Positions 1 to 8,027 of a stretch of DNA of 36,660 nt are shown in pieces. The stretch's first letter is position 1. Each line of letters opens with the position of its first letter. The translations under genes and the position numbers were made by a program. The DNA lies in NCBI GenBank assembly GCA_018712785.1, contig DVGK01000004.1, forward strand, positions 1-36,660, read 5' to 3'. The notes under the pieces are model-generated. The model saw nothing but the letters and a program-made list of their open reading frames with translations, had not been told where the DNA came from and made no database searches. Source of the stretch: Candidatus Choladousia intestinavium (GTDB lineage: Bacteria > Bacillota > Clostridia > Lachnospirales > Lachnospiraceae).

Positions 1-1
1 A

Positions 2-1150
2 TACAGTTATCGCTTCACAGATATAAGAACAGGAAAACGTCGCACAATCTATGCACAGGATTTACCAGAGCTTAGAGAGAAAGAAAAAAAGATTGCAAAG
101 GATATGGACGACAACATTCTGACAGACAGTGCAATCAAGAAAATGACGTTAAACACCTTGTTCGAGCGATACATGGCGACCCGTGAACTGAAAGAGCCTA
201 CACGAGTGAATTACATTCGTGTATGGAATAATCGGGTGAAAGATGAAATCGGCAACATTAAAGTTGTCCAGATGTTACCCTCTCACATTAAAGCCTACTA
301 TTCAAAATTGTCCAAAGCTGGATATGCTCATTCTACTATCAAGTATATTAACAACATGATTTTTCCTGCGTTGGAAATGGCGGTTGATGATGATATTATC
401 CGTAAAAATCCAGCAAAAGGTTCTATCAGTGATTATGGCAGACCAGCAGAGGAACGTGTGGCGTTGACAATCTCACAACAGGAAAAGCTCATTGATTTTG
501 TGAAGCAGAGTAATGTCTACAATACTTATTATCCTATGCTTACGATTATGATAGGTACAGGGTTAAGGTGTGGAGAGCTGATCGGTCTTACATGGAAAGA
601 CGTGGACACGAGAGAACGACGCTTGAATGTAGACCACCAGCTTATTTACAAGAATTACGGAGACGGCTGTCGCTTCCATATTTCTACTCCAAAGACGGAC
701 TCTGGTATTCGTGTGATACCTATGACGCAGGAAGTACAGAAAGCATTTGAAGAACAGAGGAAAATCAACTTCATGCTGGCGAAAGATAAGTCTTTTGAGG
801 TGGACGGATATTCTGGTTTTGTTTTCACTGCTAAATCCGGCAGACCGCTTATGCCTTATGGTGTAAACAGTGTATTGTATAACATTGTAGACGCTTATAA
901 TAAAGCGGAAGTCCAAAAGGCAAAGAAAGAACATAGGAAAGCAGAATTGCTTCCAAAGGTTTCCGCTCATGTTATGCGACACACAGCCTGTACGAGAATG
1001 GCAGAGTGCCGTATGGACATTAAGGTATTGCAGTACATTATGGGACACGCCCATTTTGATGTGACTATGGAAGTGTATAACCACTTGGGCGACAGGGCAA
1101 GGATTGAAAACGAGATAGCAAAGCTGGATAGTATGGCAGTGAACTTCTGA
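2..1150 (+). CDS. Tyrosine recombinase/integrase of a Tn916/Tn1549-type element (5' end outside window)
   Basis: Site-specific integrase that would excise and insert an integrative element. The reading frame is open from the first bases of the window: before the ATG at 104 it encodes an arm-binding, AP2-like segment (YSYRFTDIRTGKRRTIYAQ), so the true start lies to the left and at least 382 residues are visible (Tn916 Int is about 405). The catalytic domain is complete: Arg in GTGLRCGELIGLTW, the HxxR box HVMRH, His in YIMGHAHFD and the nucleophile Tyr in MEVYNHLG. A SAM-like core-binding domain precedes it. The gene is more AT-rich than clpB next door, as expected for acquired DNA. It is the last gene of the element, reading toward the chromosomal junction. 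Family confidence is high; the exact element class is inferred. Confidence 0.93.
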   Translation, partial: YSYRFTDIRTGKRRTIYAQDLPELREKEKKIAKDMDDNILTDSAIKKMTLNTLFERYMATRELKEPTRVNYIRVWNNRVKDEIGNIKVVQMLPSHIKAYYSKLSKAGYAHSTIKYINNMIFPALEMAVDDDIIRKNPAKGSISDYGRPAEERVALTISQQEKLIDFVKQSNVYNTYYPMLTIMIGTGLRCGELIGLTWKDVDTRERRLNVDHQLIYKNYGDGCRFHISTPKTDSGIRVIPMTQEVQKAFEEQRKINFMLAKDKSFEVDGYSGFVFTAKSGRPLMPYGVNSVLYNIVDAYNKAEVQKAKKEHRKAELLPKVSAHVMRHTACTRMAECRMDIKVLQYIMGHAHFDVTMEVYNHLGDRARIENEIAKLDSMAVNF

Positions 1151-1199
1151 CACCAGAAAAGAAAAAATTGGTGTCAAATTGGTGTCAAACCTAAGAAAA
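1148..1199. repeat. Tandem 11-bp direct repeats and inverted copy beside the integrase stop (putative integrase arm sites)
   Basis: TTGGTGTCAAA occurs twice head-to-tail (1178-1188 and 1189-1199). An inverted TGACACCA (1148-1155) overlaps the integrase stop codon. Repeats of this kind at the ends of Tn916-like elements are bound by the integrase N-terminal domain. That role is inferred here from position. Confidence 0.5.
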
Positions 1200-1225
1200 A
1201 TGACAATTTCAAGAGTGGAAAATGC

Positions 1226-1262
1226 TTGCAAACCATTGATTTTACTGGGTTTGCAAAAAAAT
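1226..1262 (+). terminator. Hairpin after the integrase gene, near the element/chromosome junction
   Basis: A perfect 9-bp stem, TTGCAAACC (1226-1234) with GGTTTGCAA (1248-1256), has a 13-nt loop and is followed by an A-rich stretch. On the minus strand the A-run would be a U-tract. It could be a terminator or part of the attachment region. The mobile element's right end must fall between about 1150 and the CIRCE at 1273. Confidence 0.4.
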
Positions 1263-1272
1263 ATAAAAATTA

Positions 1273-1299
1273 TTAGCACTCACCTATTGACAGTGCTAA
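1273..1299. promoter_or_regulatory. CIRCE operator (HrcA binding site) of clpB
   Basis: TTAGCACTC (1273-1281), a 9-nt spacer and CAGTGCTAA (1291-1299) match the CIRCE consensus TTAGCACTC-N9-GAGTGCTAA with one change, C for G at 1291. HrcA bound here would repress clpB until heat shock. The right arm overlaps the -35 box of the promoter, a classical repression geometry. Confidence 0.92.
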
Positions 1300-1315
1300 C
1301 AAAAAGTGTTATAGT
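1287..1315 (+). promoter_or_regulatory. Sigma-A type promoter of clpB
   Basis: TTGACA (1287-1292), 17 bp, TATAGT (1310-1315). The -35 lies inside the CIRCE operator. The start codon is about 115 nt downstream of the predicted transcript start, leaving a long leader. Confidence 0.85.
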
Positions 1316-1335
1316 CCAGGTATAACAGGACGAAA

Positions 1336-1404
1336 AAGAGATCCGGATGAATTTTACAGGATCTCTTAAAGGAATGTTAGGAAGCGGATAGGAAAAATCC
1401 GCTT
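1336..1404 (+). other. Two consecutive hairpins in the clpB leader
   Basis: The first is AAGAGATCC (1336-1344) with GGATCTCTT (1359-1367). The second is AAGCGGAT (1382-1389) with ATCCGCTT (1397-1404), followed by TTA. Both stems are perfect. The second ends about 17 nt before the Shine-Dalgarno sequence and could influence translation or attenuation. No known leader RNA family was recognised. Confidence 0.5.
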
Positions 1405-1436
1405 TTACTCTGGGAGTGTTGAGAGGAGGTTTGATT

Positions 1437-4037
1437 ATGAATATCAGCAAATTTACTCAAAAGTCTATACAGGCAGTGAATGATCTTGATAAAGTGGCGT
1501 ATCAGTTTGGCAATCAGGAAGTGGAGCAGGAACATCTGGTATATGCTCTGATCCATCAGGAGGACAGTCTGATTGAGAAGCTGATCGAGAAGATGGAAAT
1601 ACAGAAGGAATATTTTGAAAACCGGCTGGAGCAGGCGTTAAATGCCAGGGTGAAGGTGTCCGGGGGGAACATTTACATCGGGCAGTATCTGAATAAGGCT
1701 CTGGTGAGCGCTGAGGATGTGGCGAAGCAGATGGGAGACGAGTATGTGTCCGTAGAGCACCTGTTTCTGTCTCTTCTGAACAATCCAAGCCCTTCTATGA
1801 AGCAGTTCTGGAAGGAATTCGGAATTACAAAGGAGAGATTTCTCCAGGCCCTCTCCACCGTGAGGGGCAATCAGAGAGTGACTACGGATAATCCGGAGGC
1901 CACTTATGATACACTTAATAAGTACGGGCAGGATCTGGTGGAAAAGGCCAGAGACCAGAAGCTGGATCCGGTGATCGGCCGGGACAGTGAGATCCGGAAT
2001 GTGATCCGGATTCTTTCCCGTAAGACAAAGAATAATCCGGTGCTGATCGGCGAACCCGGCGTGGGCAAGACAGCAGTTGTGGAAGGACTGGCCCAGAGGA
2101 TTGTCCGGGGAGACGTGCCGGAAGGACTGAAGAATAAAAAGATATTCTCACTGGACATGGGCGCTCTGGTGGCAGGAGCCAAGTACAGAGGGGAATTTGA
2201 GGAACGTCTGAAGGCAGTTCTTGAGGAAGTGCGGAAGAGCGACGGTGAGATTATTCTTTTTATAGATGAGCTTCACCTGATTGTAGGCGCTGGAAAAACG
2301 GACGGAGCTATGGATGCAGGCAACATGCTGAAGCCTATGCTGGCAAGGGGCGAGCTGCACTGTATCGGCGCCACCACCCTGGATGAGTACCGGAAATATA
2401 TTGAGAAGGACGCGGCCCTGGAGCGGCGTTTTCAGCCGGTGCTGGTGGATGAGCCCACGGTGGAAGATACGATTTCTATTCTCAGGGGTCTGAAGGACCG
2501 TTACGAAGTCTTCCACGGCGTAAAGATTACAGACAGCGCCCTGGTGGCGGCGGCAACCCTGTCTCACAGGTATATTTCTGACCGGTTTCTGCCGGATAAG
2601 GCCATTGACCTGGTGGATGAGGCCTGCGCCCTGATTAAGACCGAGCTGGATTCTCTTCCCACCGAGCTGGATGAGCTGCAGAGGAAAATTATGCAGCTGG
2701 AGATTGAAGAAGCGGCTTTAAAGAAAGAGACGGACAAACCCAGCAAAGAGCGTTTGGAGAATCTTCAGAGAGAGCTGGCAGAGCTGCGGGATGATTTTAA
2801 CTCCAGAAAGGCCCAGTGGGATAATGAGAAGAAGTCTGTAGAAAAACTTTCTGCCCTGAGAGAGCAGATTGAAGATATGAACAAGCAGATTGAGCTTGCG
2901 AAACGGAATTATGATCTGAACAAGGCGGCAGAGCTTCAGTACGGCGAGCTTCCGAAGCTCCAGAAGCAGCTGGAGATCGAAGAGGAGCAGGTGAAGAAAC
3001 GGGATATGAGCCTGGTTCATGAGAGCGTTACGGAGGATGAGATCGCAAGGATCATCTCCCGCTGGACGGGAATTCCTGTGACAAAGCTGACCCAGGGAGA
3101 ACGGGCCAAGATCCTGGCGCTGGATGAGCAGCTTCACAAGAGAGTCATCGGGCAGGACGACGGCGTGACGAAGGTAACGGAAGCCATCCTACGGTCCAAG
3201 GCCGGGATCAAAGATCCTACCAAGCCCATCGGCTCTTTCCTGTTTCTGGGGCCCACCGGCGTAGGTAAGACAGAGCTTGCTAAGGCGCTGGCGGAAAATC
3301 TGTTTGACGACGAGCAGAATATGGTCCGGATTGATATGAGTGAGTACATGGAGAAGCATTCCGTCTCCAGACTGATCGGAGCGCCTCCCGGATATGTGGG
3401 CTACGAGGAGGGAGGACAGCTGACAGAAGCGGTCAGAAGGAAGCCATACTCCGTAGTGCTTTTTGATGAGGTAGAAAAAGCCCATCCTGATGTATTCAAT
3501 GTTCTCCTTCAGGTGCTGGACGACGGGCGTATTACGGATTCTCAGGGGCGGACGGTAGACTTTAAGAATACGATCCTGATTATGACCTCAAATATCGGCT
3601 CCGCCTATCTGCTGGATGGCATAGAGCCGGACGGCACCATTCGTCAGGACTGCCAGGATAAGGTAATGGAGCAGCTCCGGGCAAGCTTCCGCCCAGAGTT
3701 TCTGAACCGTCTTGATGAGATTATTCTGTTTAAGCCGTTGACAAAAGAGAATATTGGGGCTATTGTAGACCTGATGGTGAAAGACCTGAACCGCAGACTG
3801 GCTTCTCAGGAGATTACCCTGGAGCTTACAAACGCAGCCAAGGACTATGTGGTGGAGGGAGGATATGATCCTGTATACGGAGCCCGTCCTCTGAAGAGAT
3901 TCCTCCAGAAGAACGTGGAGACCCTGGCGGCGCGGCTGATTCTTTCCGGCCAGGTAGGAATGTACGATACCATTGTGCTGGATGCCAGGGACGGAAAGCT
4001 GGAAGCCAGCGTCCGGAAGACGCCGGCAGAGGGGTAA
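1437..4037 (+). CDS. clpB: ATP-dependent disaggregase ClpB
   Basis: Hexameric AAA+ Hsp100 chaperone that pulls polypeptides out of aggregates together with DnaK/DnaJ/GrpE in the cytoplasm. The 866-residue protein has the usual length and layout: N-terminal Clp repeats (about 1-145), NBD1 with Walker A GEPGVGKT at 205-212 and Walker B ILFIDELH, the coiled-coil middle domain (about 400-530) that separates ClpB from ClpA/ClpC, and NBD2 with GPTGVGKT at 605-612 and [11 protein letters not shown]. The ATG at 1437 is chosen because GAGAGGAGGT lies 6 nt before it; an in-frame GTG at 1416 precedes that ribosome binding site. Regulation is by CIRCE/HrcA at the promoter. The small DUF4250 gene follows 84 bp downstream, before a terminator, and is probably co-transcribed. 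Confidence 0.97.
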   Translation: MNISKFTQKSIQAVNDLDKVAYQFGNQEVEQEHLVYALIHQEDSLIEKLIEKMEIQKEYFENRLEQALNARVKVSGGNIYIGQYLNKALVSAEDVAKQMGDEYVSVEHLFLSLLNNPSPSMKQFWKEFGITKERFLQALSTVRGNQRVTTDNPEATYDTLNKYGQDLVEKARDQKLDPVIGRDSEIRNVIRILSRKTKNNPVLIGEPGVGKTAVVEGLAQRIVRGDVPEGLKNKKIFSLDMGALVAGAKYRGEFEERLKAVLEEVRKSDGEIILFIDELHLIVGAGKTDGAMDAGNMLKPMLARGELHCIGATTLDEYRKYIEKDAALERRFQPVLVDEPTVEDTISILRGLKDRYEVFHGVKITDSALVAAATLSHRYISDRFLPDKAIDLVDEACALIKTELDSLPTELDELQRKIMQLEIEEAALKKETDKPSKERLENLQRELAELRDDFNSRKAQWDNEKKSVEKLSALREQIEDMNKQIELAKRNYDLNKAAELQYGELPKLQKQLEIEEEQVKKRDMSLVHESVTEDEIARIISRWTGIPVTKLTQGERAKILALDEQLHKRVIGQDDGVTKVTEAILRSKAGIKDPTKPIGSFLFLGPTGVGKTELAKALAENLFDDEQNMVRIDMSEYMEKHSVSRLIGAPPGYVGYEEGGQLTEAVRRKPYSVVLFDEVEKAHPDVFNVLLQVLDDGRITDSQGRTVDFKNTILIMTSNIGSAYLLDGIEPDGTIRQDCQDKVMEQLRASFRPEFLNRLDEIILFKPLTKENIGAIVDLMVKDLNRRLASQEITLELTNAAKDYVVEGGYDPVYGARPLKRFLQKNVETLAARLILSGQVGMYDTIVLDARDGKLEASVRKTPAEG

Positions 4038-4121
4038 TCGGGCGATCCGCGAAAAAGGGCGGGGCAGAAGTTCCCGTAAGGTCAAATCCAGAGCTTTACA
4101 GAACCAAAAAGGAGGAAAGCC

Positions 4122-4298
4122 ATGCCTTTACCAGAAGATCCGATCATGCTGCTCAGCTATGTAAATACGCAGCTGAGAGATTTCTATCCCACGCTGGATG
4201 ATTTCTGCAGCGCGGCAGATGTTTCCAGAGACAAGATAGAGAAGAAGCTGATGAATGTAGGATATGTATATAACGCGAAACGGAATGCCTTTGTCTGA
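4122..4298 (+). CDS. DUF4250 domain-containing small protein (58 aa)
   Basis: The short frame MPLPEDPIMLLSYVNTQLRD... ending in KRNAFV matches the DUF4250 pattern recalled from Clostridia (P-x-DP-x-MLLS-[FY]-VN-T-x-LRD-x-YP-x-LD). The whole protein is the domain: a compact helical fold with no membrane segment or signal. Function is unknown. AAAAAGGAGGAAAGCC provides a strong ribosome binding site just before the ATG. It lies 84 bp after clpB with no promoter seen between, and hairpins and a terminator follow, so it is probably the last gene of the heat-shock transcript. It is easily missed because of its size. Confidence 0.85.
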   Translation: MPLPEDPIMLLSYVNTQLRDFYPTLDDFCSAADVSRDKIEKKLMNVGYVYNAKRNAFV

Positions 4299-4346
4299 AG
4301 GGCATTCCGGGACAGAAGAAGGAATCCGGGGAGGGTTCCTTTTTTT
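4281..4346 (+). terminator. Hairpin plus intrinsic terminator after DUF4250
   Basis: A perfect 9-bp stem, CGGAATGCC (4281-4289) with GGCATTCCG (4301-4309), overlaps the stop codon. A second stem, GGAATCC (4321-4327) with GGGTTCC (4333-4339, one G-U pair), is followed by seven T (4340-4346) and is the real terminator of the clpB transcript. Confidence 0.85.
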
Positions 4347-4356
4347 GCGGGCAGCG

Positions 4357-4450
4357 AGCCAAACGGATCTGCCTGTGTATCCATTTGGCTTGTGCCAAAC
4401 GAAGACTCCCGCTCTTGCGTTTGTTCGCTGCTGCAGCCCGGTGTGAACGG
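4357..4450. other. Structured intergenic segment before the dehydratase promoter
   Basis: The 4347-4586 gap holds an imperfect inverted repeat, AGCCAAACGGAT (4357-4368) with ATCCATTTGGCT (4379-4390; 11 of 12 pair). A second pairing, CAAACG with CGTTTG, lies just downstream, followed by GC-rich sequence. There is no ribosome binding site and no convincing gene. It may be a degenerate repeat or structured RNA; no family recognised. Confidence 0.35.
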
Positions 4451-4472
4451 CAACTTTTACAGGCCGTCGGTC

Positions 4473-4502
4473 TTGCGTACAGAAAGCTGGATGTGTTATA
4501 CT
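4473..4502 (+). promoter_or_regulatory. Putative promoter of the dehydratase/activase operon
   Basis: TTGCGT (4473-4478), 18 bp, TATACT (4497-4502), about 85 nt before the start codon. It follows the clpB-transcript terminator, so the operon is independent of heat-shock control. Confidence 0.5.
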
Positions 4503-4586
4503 ACAGTTTTGCAAACAGCAGGGTATTTCACTGCGGCGCGCCGGAGGCGGCCGGTTTTGCCGCAGCCATCGTCTGGAGGAAAGAAT

Positions 4587-5909
4587 ATGTGGATCGCAGA
4601 CAAATATATTGATTATGTGAAAGAAAAGACAATCGAAAATCCGGAAGAGAGCTGGGGAAGGATTCTTCTGGGATTTAAGGCAAACAAGCTTCGTACCAAG
4701 CTGATTCCCAAAAAGGGGATGTCCAAAGGATATCAGAAGCTGGAGGCTATGATGATGTCTTTTGTGGCGGATTCTCTGGGAAAGCCGGAGAGCTATGTGT
4801 GGGGGAATATTTTTTCTCCTTGCGAGATCATTCAGTGCTTCGGGCTTGGCACTCTGTCCATCGAGTGTCTGGCCTGCTATCTTAGCGGCTACCACCTGGA
4901 AGATTATTTTATCGACTATGCGCAGAATACGGGGATTGCCCCCACCCTCTGCTCTTATCACAAAACCTTTGTGGGAGCTATTGACAGCGGAGCGGTTCCT
5001 GTGCCAAGGTACGCGGTCACTACCTCCCTCTCCTGCGACGGGAATCTGAATACCTTCCGGTATCTGGAGAAGAAAAAGGGAGTTCCATTTACCTTCCTGG
5101 ATGTTCCATATGGAGATGACGAAGCCTCTGTGGACTATCTGGCAGAGCAGCTGCGGCAGTTTGCAGACCGGCTGGAGGAACAGTTCGGCATTCGGTTTCA
5201 GGAGGAGAAGCTGCGGGAATCTCTGAGAATTGAGAATGAGACGAGAAGAGCCCTGATGGAGTTTTTCCAGCTTCAGAAGGAGCGCTATTATCCGGGAGAG
5301 CTGATCAGTCACCTGTACCTGATGATGGGGATGCATCTGCTGGTAGGCACCAGGGAATTTTTGGATCTGATCCATTTTATGATTGAGGATATTAAGACGT
5401 ATCCCAGGTTTGAGGGGAAAAAGATCCTGTGGGTTCATCTTCTTCCCTTCTATCAGGAAAGCCTGCAGCAGTATTTTAATACGAACGAGAAGTATCAGAT
5501 TATTGCCAGCGACATTATTATTGATTCTATGGAAGAGCTGGACGAAACGAGGCCCTTCCACGCTTTGTCAAAGAAGATTATACGGAATATGTACAACGGT
5601 TCCTATTCCCACAAGGCGGATATGGTGGAGCGCCTGGCAAGGACGCTGCAGCCGGATGCGGTGATTCAGTTCTGCCACTGGGGATGCAAGCAGTCCTCCG
5701 GCGGCAGTGTTCTCTTAAAAGAAAGGATGCAGGAGCTGGGAGTTCCCATACTGATTCTGGACGGGGACGGAATTGACAAACGGAACAGCCACGACGGACA
5801 GATCAAGACCCGTCTGGAAGCGTTTCTGGAAATGCTGGATAGTTCTGAAGAGTCAGAGGCGTCCGGCGGCAGCGAGTTTGAAGAAAAGGAACAGAAAAAG
5901 GTATGTTAG
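4587..5909 (+). CDS. 2-hydroxyacyl-CoA dehydratase subunit (HgdB/FldB-like, D-component family)
   Basis: Subunit of the [4Fe-4S] enzymes that dehydrate (R)-2-hydroxyacyl-CoA to enoyl-CoA by a ketyl-radical mechanism in amino-acid fermentation. The 440-residue protein shows the family's cysteine pattern: FSPCEIIQCFG near residues 73-83, then CSYHK, and QFCHWGCKQSSGG in the C-terminal third, which would help hold the iron-sulfur cluster. The ATG at 4587 is chosen for its Shine-Dalgarno (GTCTGGAGGAAAG); the frame stays open upstream, but into structured intergenic DNA. The stop overlaps the next gene by 7 nt (ATGTTAG), so the two are translationally coupled. The substrate cannot be read from sequence; no CoA-transferase or substrate dehydrogenase is adjacent, so a non-classical or housekeeping role is also possible. 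Confidence 0.85.
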   Translation: MWIADKYIDYVKEKTIENPEESWGRILLGFKANKLRTKLIPKKGMSKGYQKLEAMMMSFVADSLGKPESYVWGNIFSPCEIIQCFGLGTLSIECLACYLSGYHLEDYFIDYAQNTGIAPTLCSYHKTFVGAIDSGAVPVPRYAVTTSLSCDGNLNTFRYLEKKKGVPFTFLDVPYGDDEASVDYLAEQLRQFADRLEEQFGIRFQEEKLRESLRIENETRRALMEFFQLQKERYYPGELISHLYLMMGMHLLVGTREFLDLIHFMIEDIKTYPRFEGKKILWVHLLPFYQESLQQYFNTNEKYQIIASDIIIDSMEELDETRPFHALSKKIIRNMYNGSYSHKADMVERLARTLQPDAVIQFCHWGCKQSSGGSVLLKERMQELGVPILILDGDGIDKRNSHDGQIKTRLEAFLEMLDSSEESEASGGSEFEEKEQKKVC

Positions 5910-7570
5910 GATATATATGCAAGTACGCACCGGTAGAAGTATTTGAATCCATGGGAGTGGAGATGAAGCGCATCGAGCCGGATGTGACGAATTTTAATCA
6001 GGCGGAGGTAAAGATGCATCCCAATATCTGCAGCTTTGCCAAAGGCGTGCTGGAGGACATGATGGAGTCGGATTACGAAGGGATTATTCTCACCACCTGC
6101 TGCGACAGCATCCGCCGGCTTTATGACGTCCTCCGGGAGGAATTTCCGGAAAAATTTATTTACATGCTGGATACGCCCAGGATTACAAAGGAGGCGGGAA
6201 TTACCCTCTATGAGCAGAGAATACGGGCTATGATTCAGGCGTATGAAGCCTTTTCCCATAAGGAATTCGACGAAAAGGCGTTTCTGGAATTTATCAGGGG
6301 CAAGAAGGAAAAGCGGTCTGCAGGGCCCGGGAAGCATGCTTTAAATATCGGCATTCTTGGCGCCAGGGCCAACACAAGTATTCAGGAGATTCTGGAGAAG
6401 CAGGGAGTCCATGTGGCCTTTGACCTGACCTGTACGGGGCTTGGCAGAAAGATCCTGGTGGAGGAAGATCAGGTTCTTACGGGATATACAAGAGGGCTTC
6501 TGAGCCAGTTCCCCTGTATGAGGATGGAGCAGGCCTCCAACCGGGACGAGATGATTAAGCGGTACGCGGACAGTGTGGACGGCATTATCTACCACACGGT
6601 GCAGTTCTGCGACAATTACGCCTATGAGTACGCCTGGCTGAAGGGATGGCTCAGGCGGCCTCTGCTTCTGCTGGAGACAGACTATACAAGGCAGAGCTAC
6701 GGGCAGATACTTACAAGAATTCAGGCCTTTCTGGAATCCCTGGGTCTTCACGAGGCAAAGCCGAAAAAACAAAGGGAAGGAGATAAACCAATGTATGTAC
6801 TGGGAATAGACAGCGGTTCTACATCCACCAACGCGGTGATTATGGATCAGGACAGAAAGATACGGGCTTTCTCCGTAGTGCGCACCGGGGCCAAGTCCGG
6901 CGTCAGCGCGGAGAAGGCGTTAAGCGAGGTGCTTAAGAAGGCGGAGCTGAGCCGGGAGGATCTTTCCTGGATCGTATCCACAGGCTACGGCCGCGTCAGC
7001 ATTCCCTTCGCGGATGAGAATGTCACGGAGATCAGCTGTCACGGAAAAGGCGCCCATTATTTTAACCCTGCCATCCGGACCATTCTGGATATCGGGGGGC
7101 AGGACAGCAAGGCCATTAAGCTCAGCGAAAGCGGCGAGGTTAAGGACTTTGTAATGAATGATAAATGCGCCGCCGGGACCGGCCGGTTCCTGGAAATGAT
7201 CGCCAGAACTCTGGAGGTAAGCCTGGACGAACTGGGAGCCATTGCCCTGACGTCAAAGGAAAAGATAGAGATTACCAGCATGTGCTCCGTCTTCGCGGAG
7301 TCTGAGGTGATCTCCCTGATCGCGAACAATAAAGAAAAGACGGATATTGCCGATGGTGTCTGCCACGCCATTGCCAACAAGGCCTTCGGACTTCTGCGCC
7401 GGGTAGGCATGGAGCCGGAATTCATGATGACCGGAGGCGTGGCCAAGAATCCCGGCGTGGTGCATGCGGTGGAAGAAAAAATCGGGGCAAAGCTTTATAT
7501 CTGCCCGGAGCCGGAGATCGTGGGAGCTGCCGGGGCGGCTCTCTACGCGCTGGAAAAGCTGGAGGCATAA
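5903..7570 (+). CDS. 2-hydroxyacyl-CoA dehydratase-like domain fused to its acyl-CoA dehydratase activase
   Basis: A 555-residue fusion. Residues 1 to about 290 resemble the dehydratase family (opening GYICKYAPVEVFESMG, then TTCCDSIRRLYDVL). Residues 297-555 form a complete HgdC/FldI-type activase of the ASKHA ATPase fold: nucleotide-binding GIDSGSTSTNAV, the family's cluster cysteines in DKCAAGTGRF and TSMCSVFAESEV, and a C-terminal GGVAKN phosphate loop. The activase passes one electron to the dehydratase with ATP hydrolysis. At the domain junction an in-frame ATG (6791) is preceded by GGGAAGGAGA at ideal spacing, so free activase could also be made from the same mRNA. The gene overlaps the upstream subunit by 7 nt. 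Domain assignments are firm; the physiological substrate is unknown. Confidence 0.87.
   Translation: MLGYICKYAPVEVFESMGVEMKRIEPDVTNFNQAEVKMHPNICSFAKGVLEDMMESDYEGIILTTCCDSIRRLYDVLREEFPEKFIYMLDTPRITKEAGITLYEQRIRAMIQAYEAFSHKEFDEKAFLEFIRGKKEKRSAGPGKHALNIGILGARANTSIQEILEKQGVHVAFDLTCTGLGRKILVEEDQVLTGYTRGLLSQFPCMRMEQASNRDEMIKRYADSVDGIIYHTVQFCDNYAYEYAWLKGWLRRPLLLLETDYTRQSYGQILTRIQAFLESLGLHEAKPKKQREGDKPMYVLGIDSGSTSTNAVIMDQDRKIRAFSVVRTGAKSGVSAEKALSEVLKKAELSREDLSWIVSTGYGRVSIPFADENVTEISCHGKGAHYFNPAIRTILDIGGQDSKAIKLSESGEVKDFVMNDKCAAGTGRFLEMIARTLEVSLDELGAIALTSKEKIEITSMCSVFAESEVISLIANNKEKTDIADGVCHAIANKAFGLLRRVGMEPEFMMTGGVAKNPGVVHAVEEKIGAKLYICPEPEIVGAAGAALYALEKLEA
6773..7570 (+). promoter_or_regulatory. Internal ribosome binding site and alternative start for a stand-alone activase
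   Basis: AAAGGGAAGGAGATAAACCA immediately precedes ATG 6791, which is in frame with the fusion gene and begins MYVLGIDSGSTSTN, the normal N-terminus of a 259-residue activase. The fusion codons upstream encode a Lys/Glu-rich linker, consistent with two formerly separate genes. Whether both products are made is inference. Confidence 0.6.
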
Positions 7571-7645
7571 GCGCCTGCCGCTGTGAAGAAAGTACACTGC
7601 GGCAATTTATCTCATAAAAGGAAGTGATCCGCGGCAATTCTTCTC

Positions 7646-7674
7646 TTGACAAATGAGGGGGAAATATTTATACT
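7646..7674 (+). promoter_or_regulatory. Promoter of the tyrS T-box leader
   Basis: TTGACA (7646-7651), 17 bp, TATACT (7669-7674), near consensus. Transcription would start about 7681, at the beginning of the T-box RNA. Confidence 0.85.
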
Positions 7675-7680
7675 GTAACA

Positions 7681-7954
7681 AAACGTTGAAAAGAACAAGT
7701 AGGAGCCGGCGGAAGGGACAGAAAGCAACCGGGTGATGAGAGGGGCGCATGGAAACCGGCTTTGAATACCTCTTGGAGTTCCGCACTGAACAGGGACATC
7801 CCTAAGTAGGCTGCGGCGGGAAGGCATCCGTTACAGTGCCGGGGTATGCAGGTACTCCGTGAGGCAGGCAATGTGAGTTGTCTGTGAAATAAGGTGGTAA
7901 CACGGGATTATTCTCTCGTCCTTATGAAAGTAAGGGCGGGAGTTTTTGTTTTAT
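7681..7954 (+). promoter_or_regulatory. T-box leader (tyrosine) controlling tyrS
   Basis: The leader carries the invariant T-box AAGGTGGTAACACGGG (7891-7906), which pairs with the uncharged tRNA acceptor end. A terminator follows: CTCGTCCTTA paired with TAAGGGCGGGAG, then TTTTTGTTTT (about 7915-7954). In Stem I the specifier-loop context GAATACC contains UAC (7767-7769), the tyrosine codon, matching the gene downstream. Low charged tRNA-Tyr should favour antitermination and raise TyrS synthesis. The specifier position was read by eye, not by folding. Confidence 0.92.
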
Positions 7955-8027
7955 AAAAGCGAAACAGCGGGCAGAAAAAGGCTCCTGTCCTTGAATGATG
8001 TTTATGATAAGAAAGGAGAAAAAAGAA

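Noticed and set aside
563..1279. Long minus-strand frame opposite the integrase.
   Set aside because: It is antisense to a complete catalytic domain, with no ribosome binding site and no recognisable protein features.
4392..4586. 65-residue N-terminal extension of the dehydratase gene.
   Set aside because: It runs through the structured intergenic DNA and over the promoter; the ribosome binding site fits ATG 4587.
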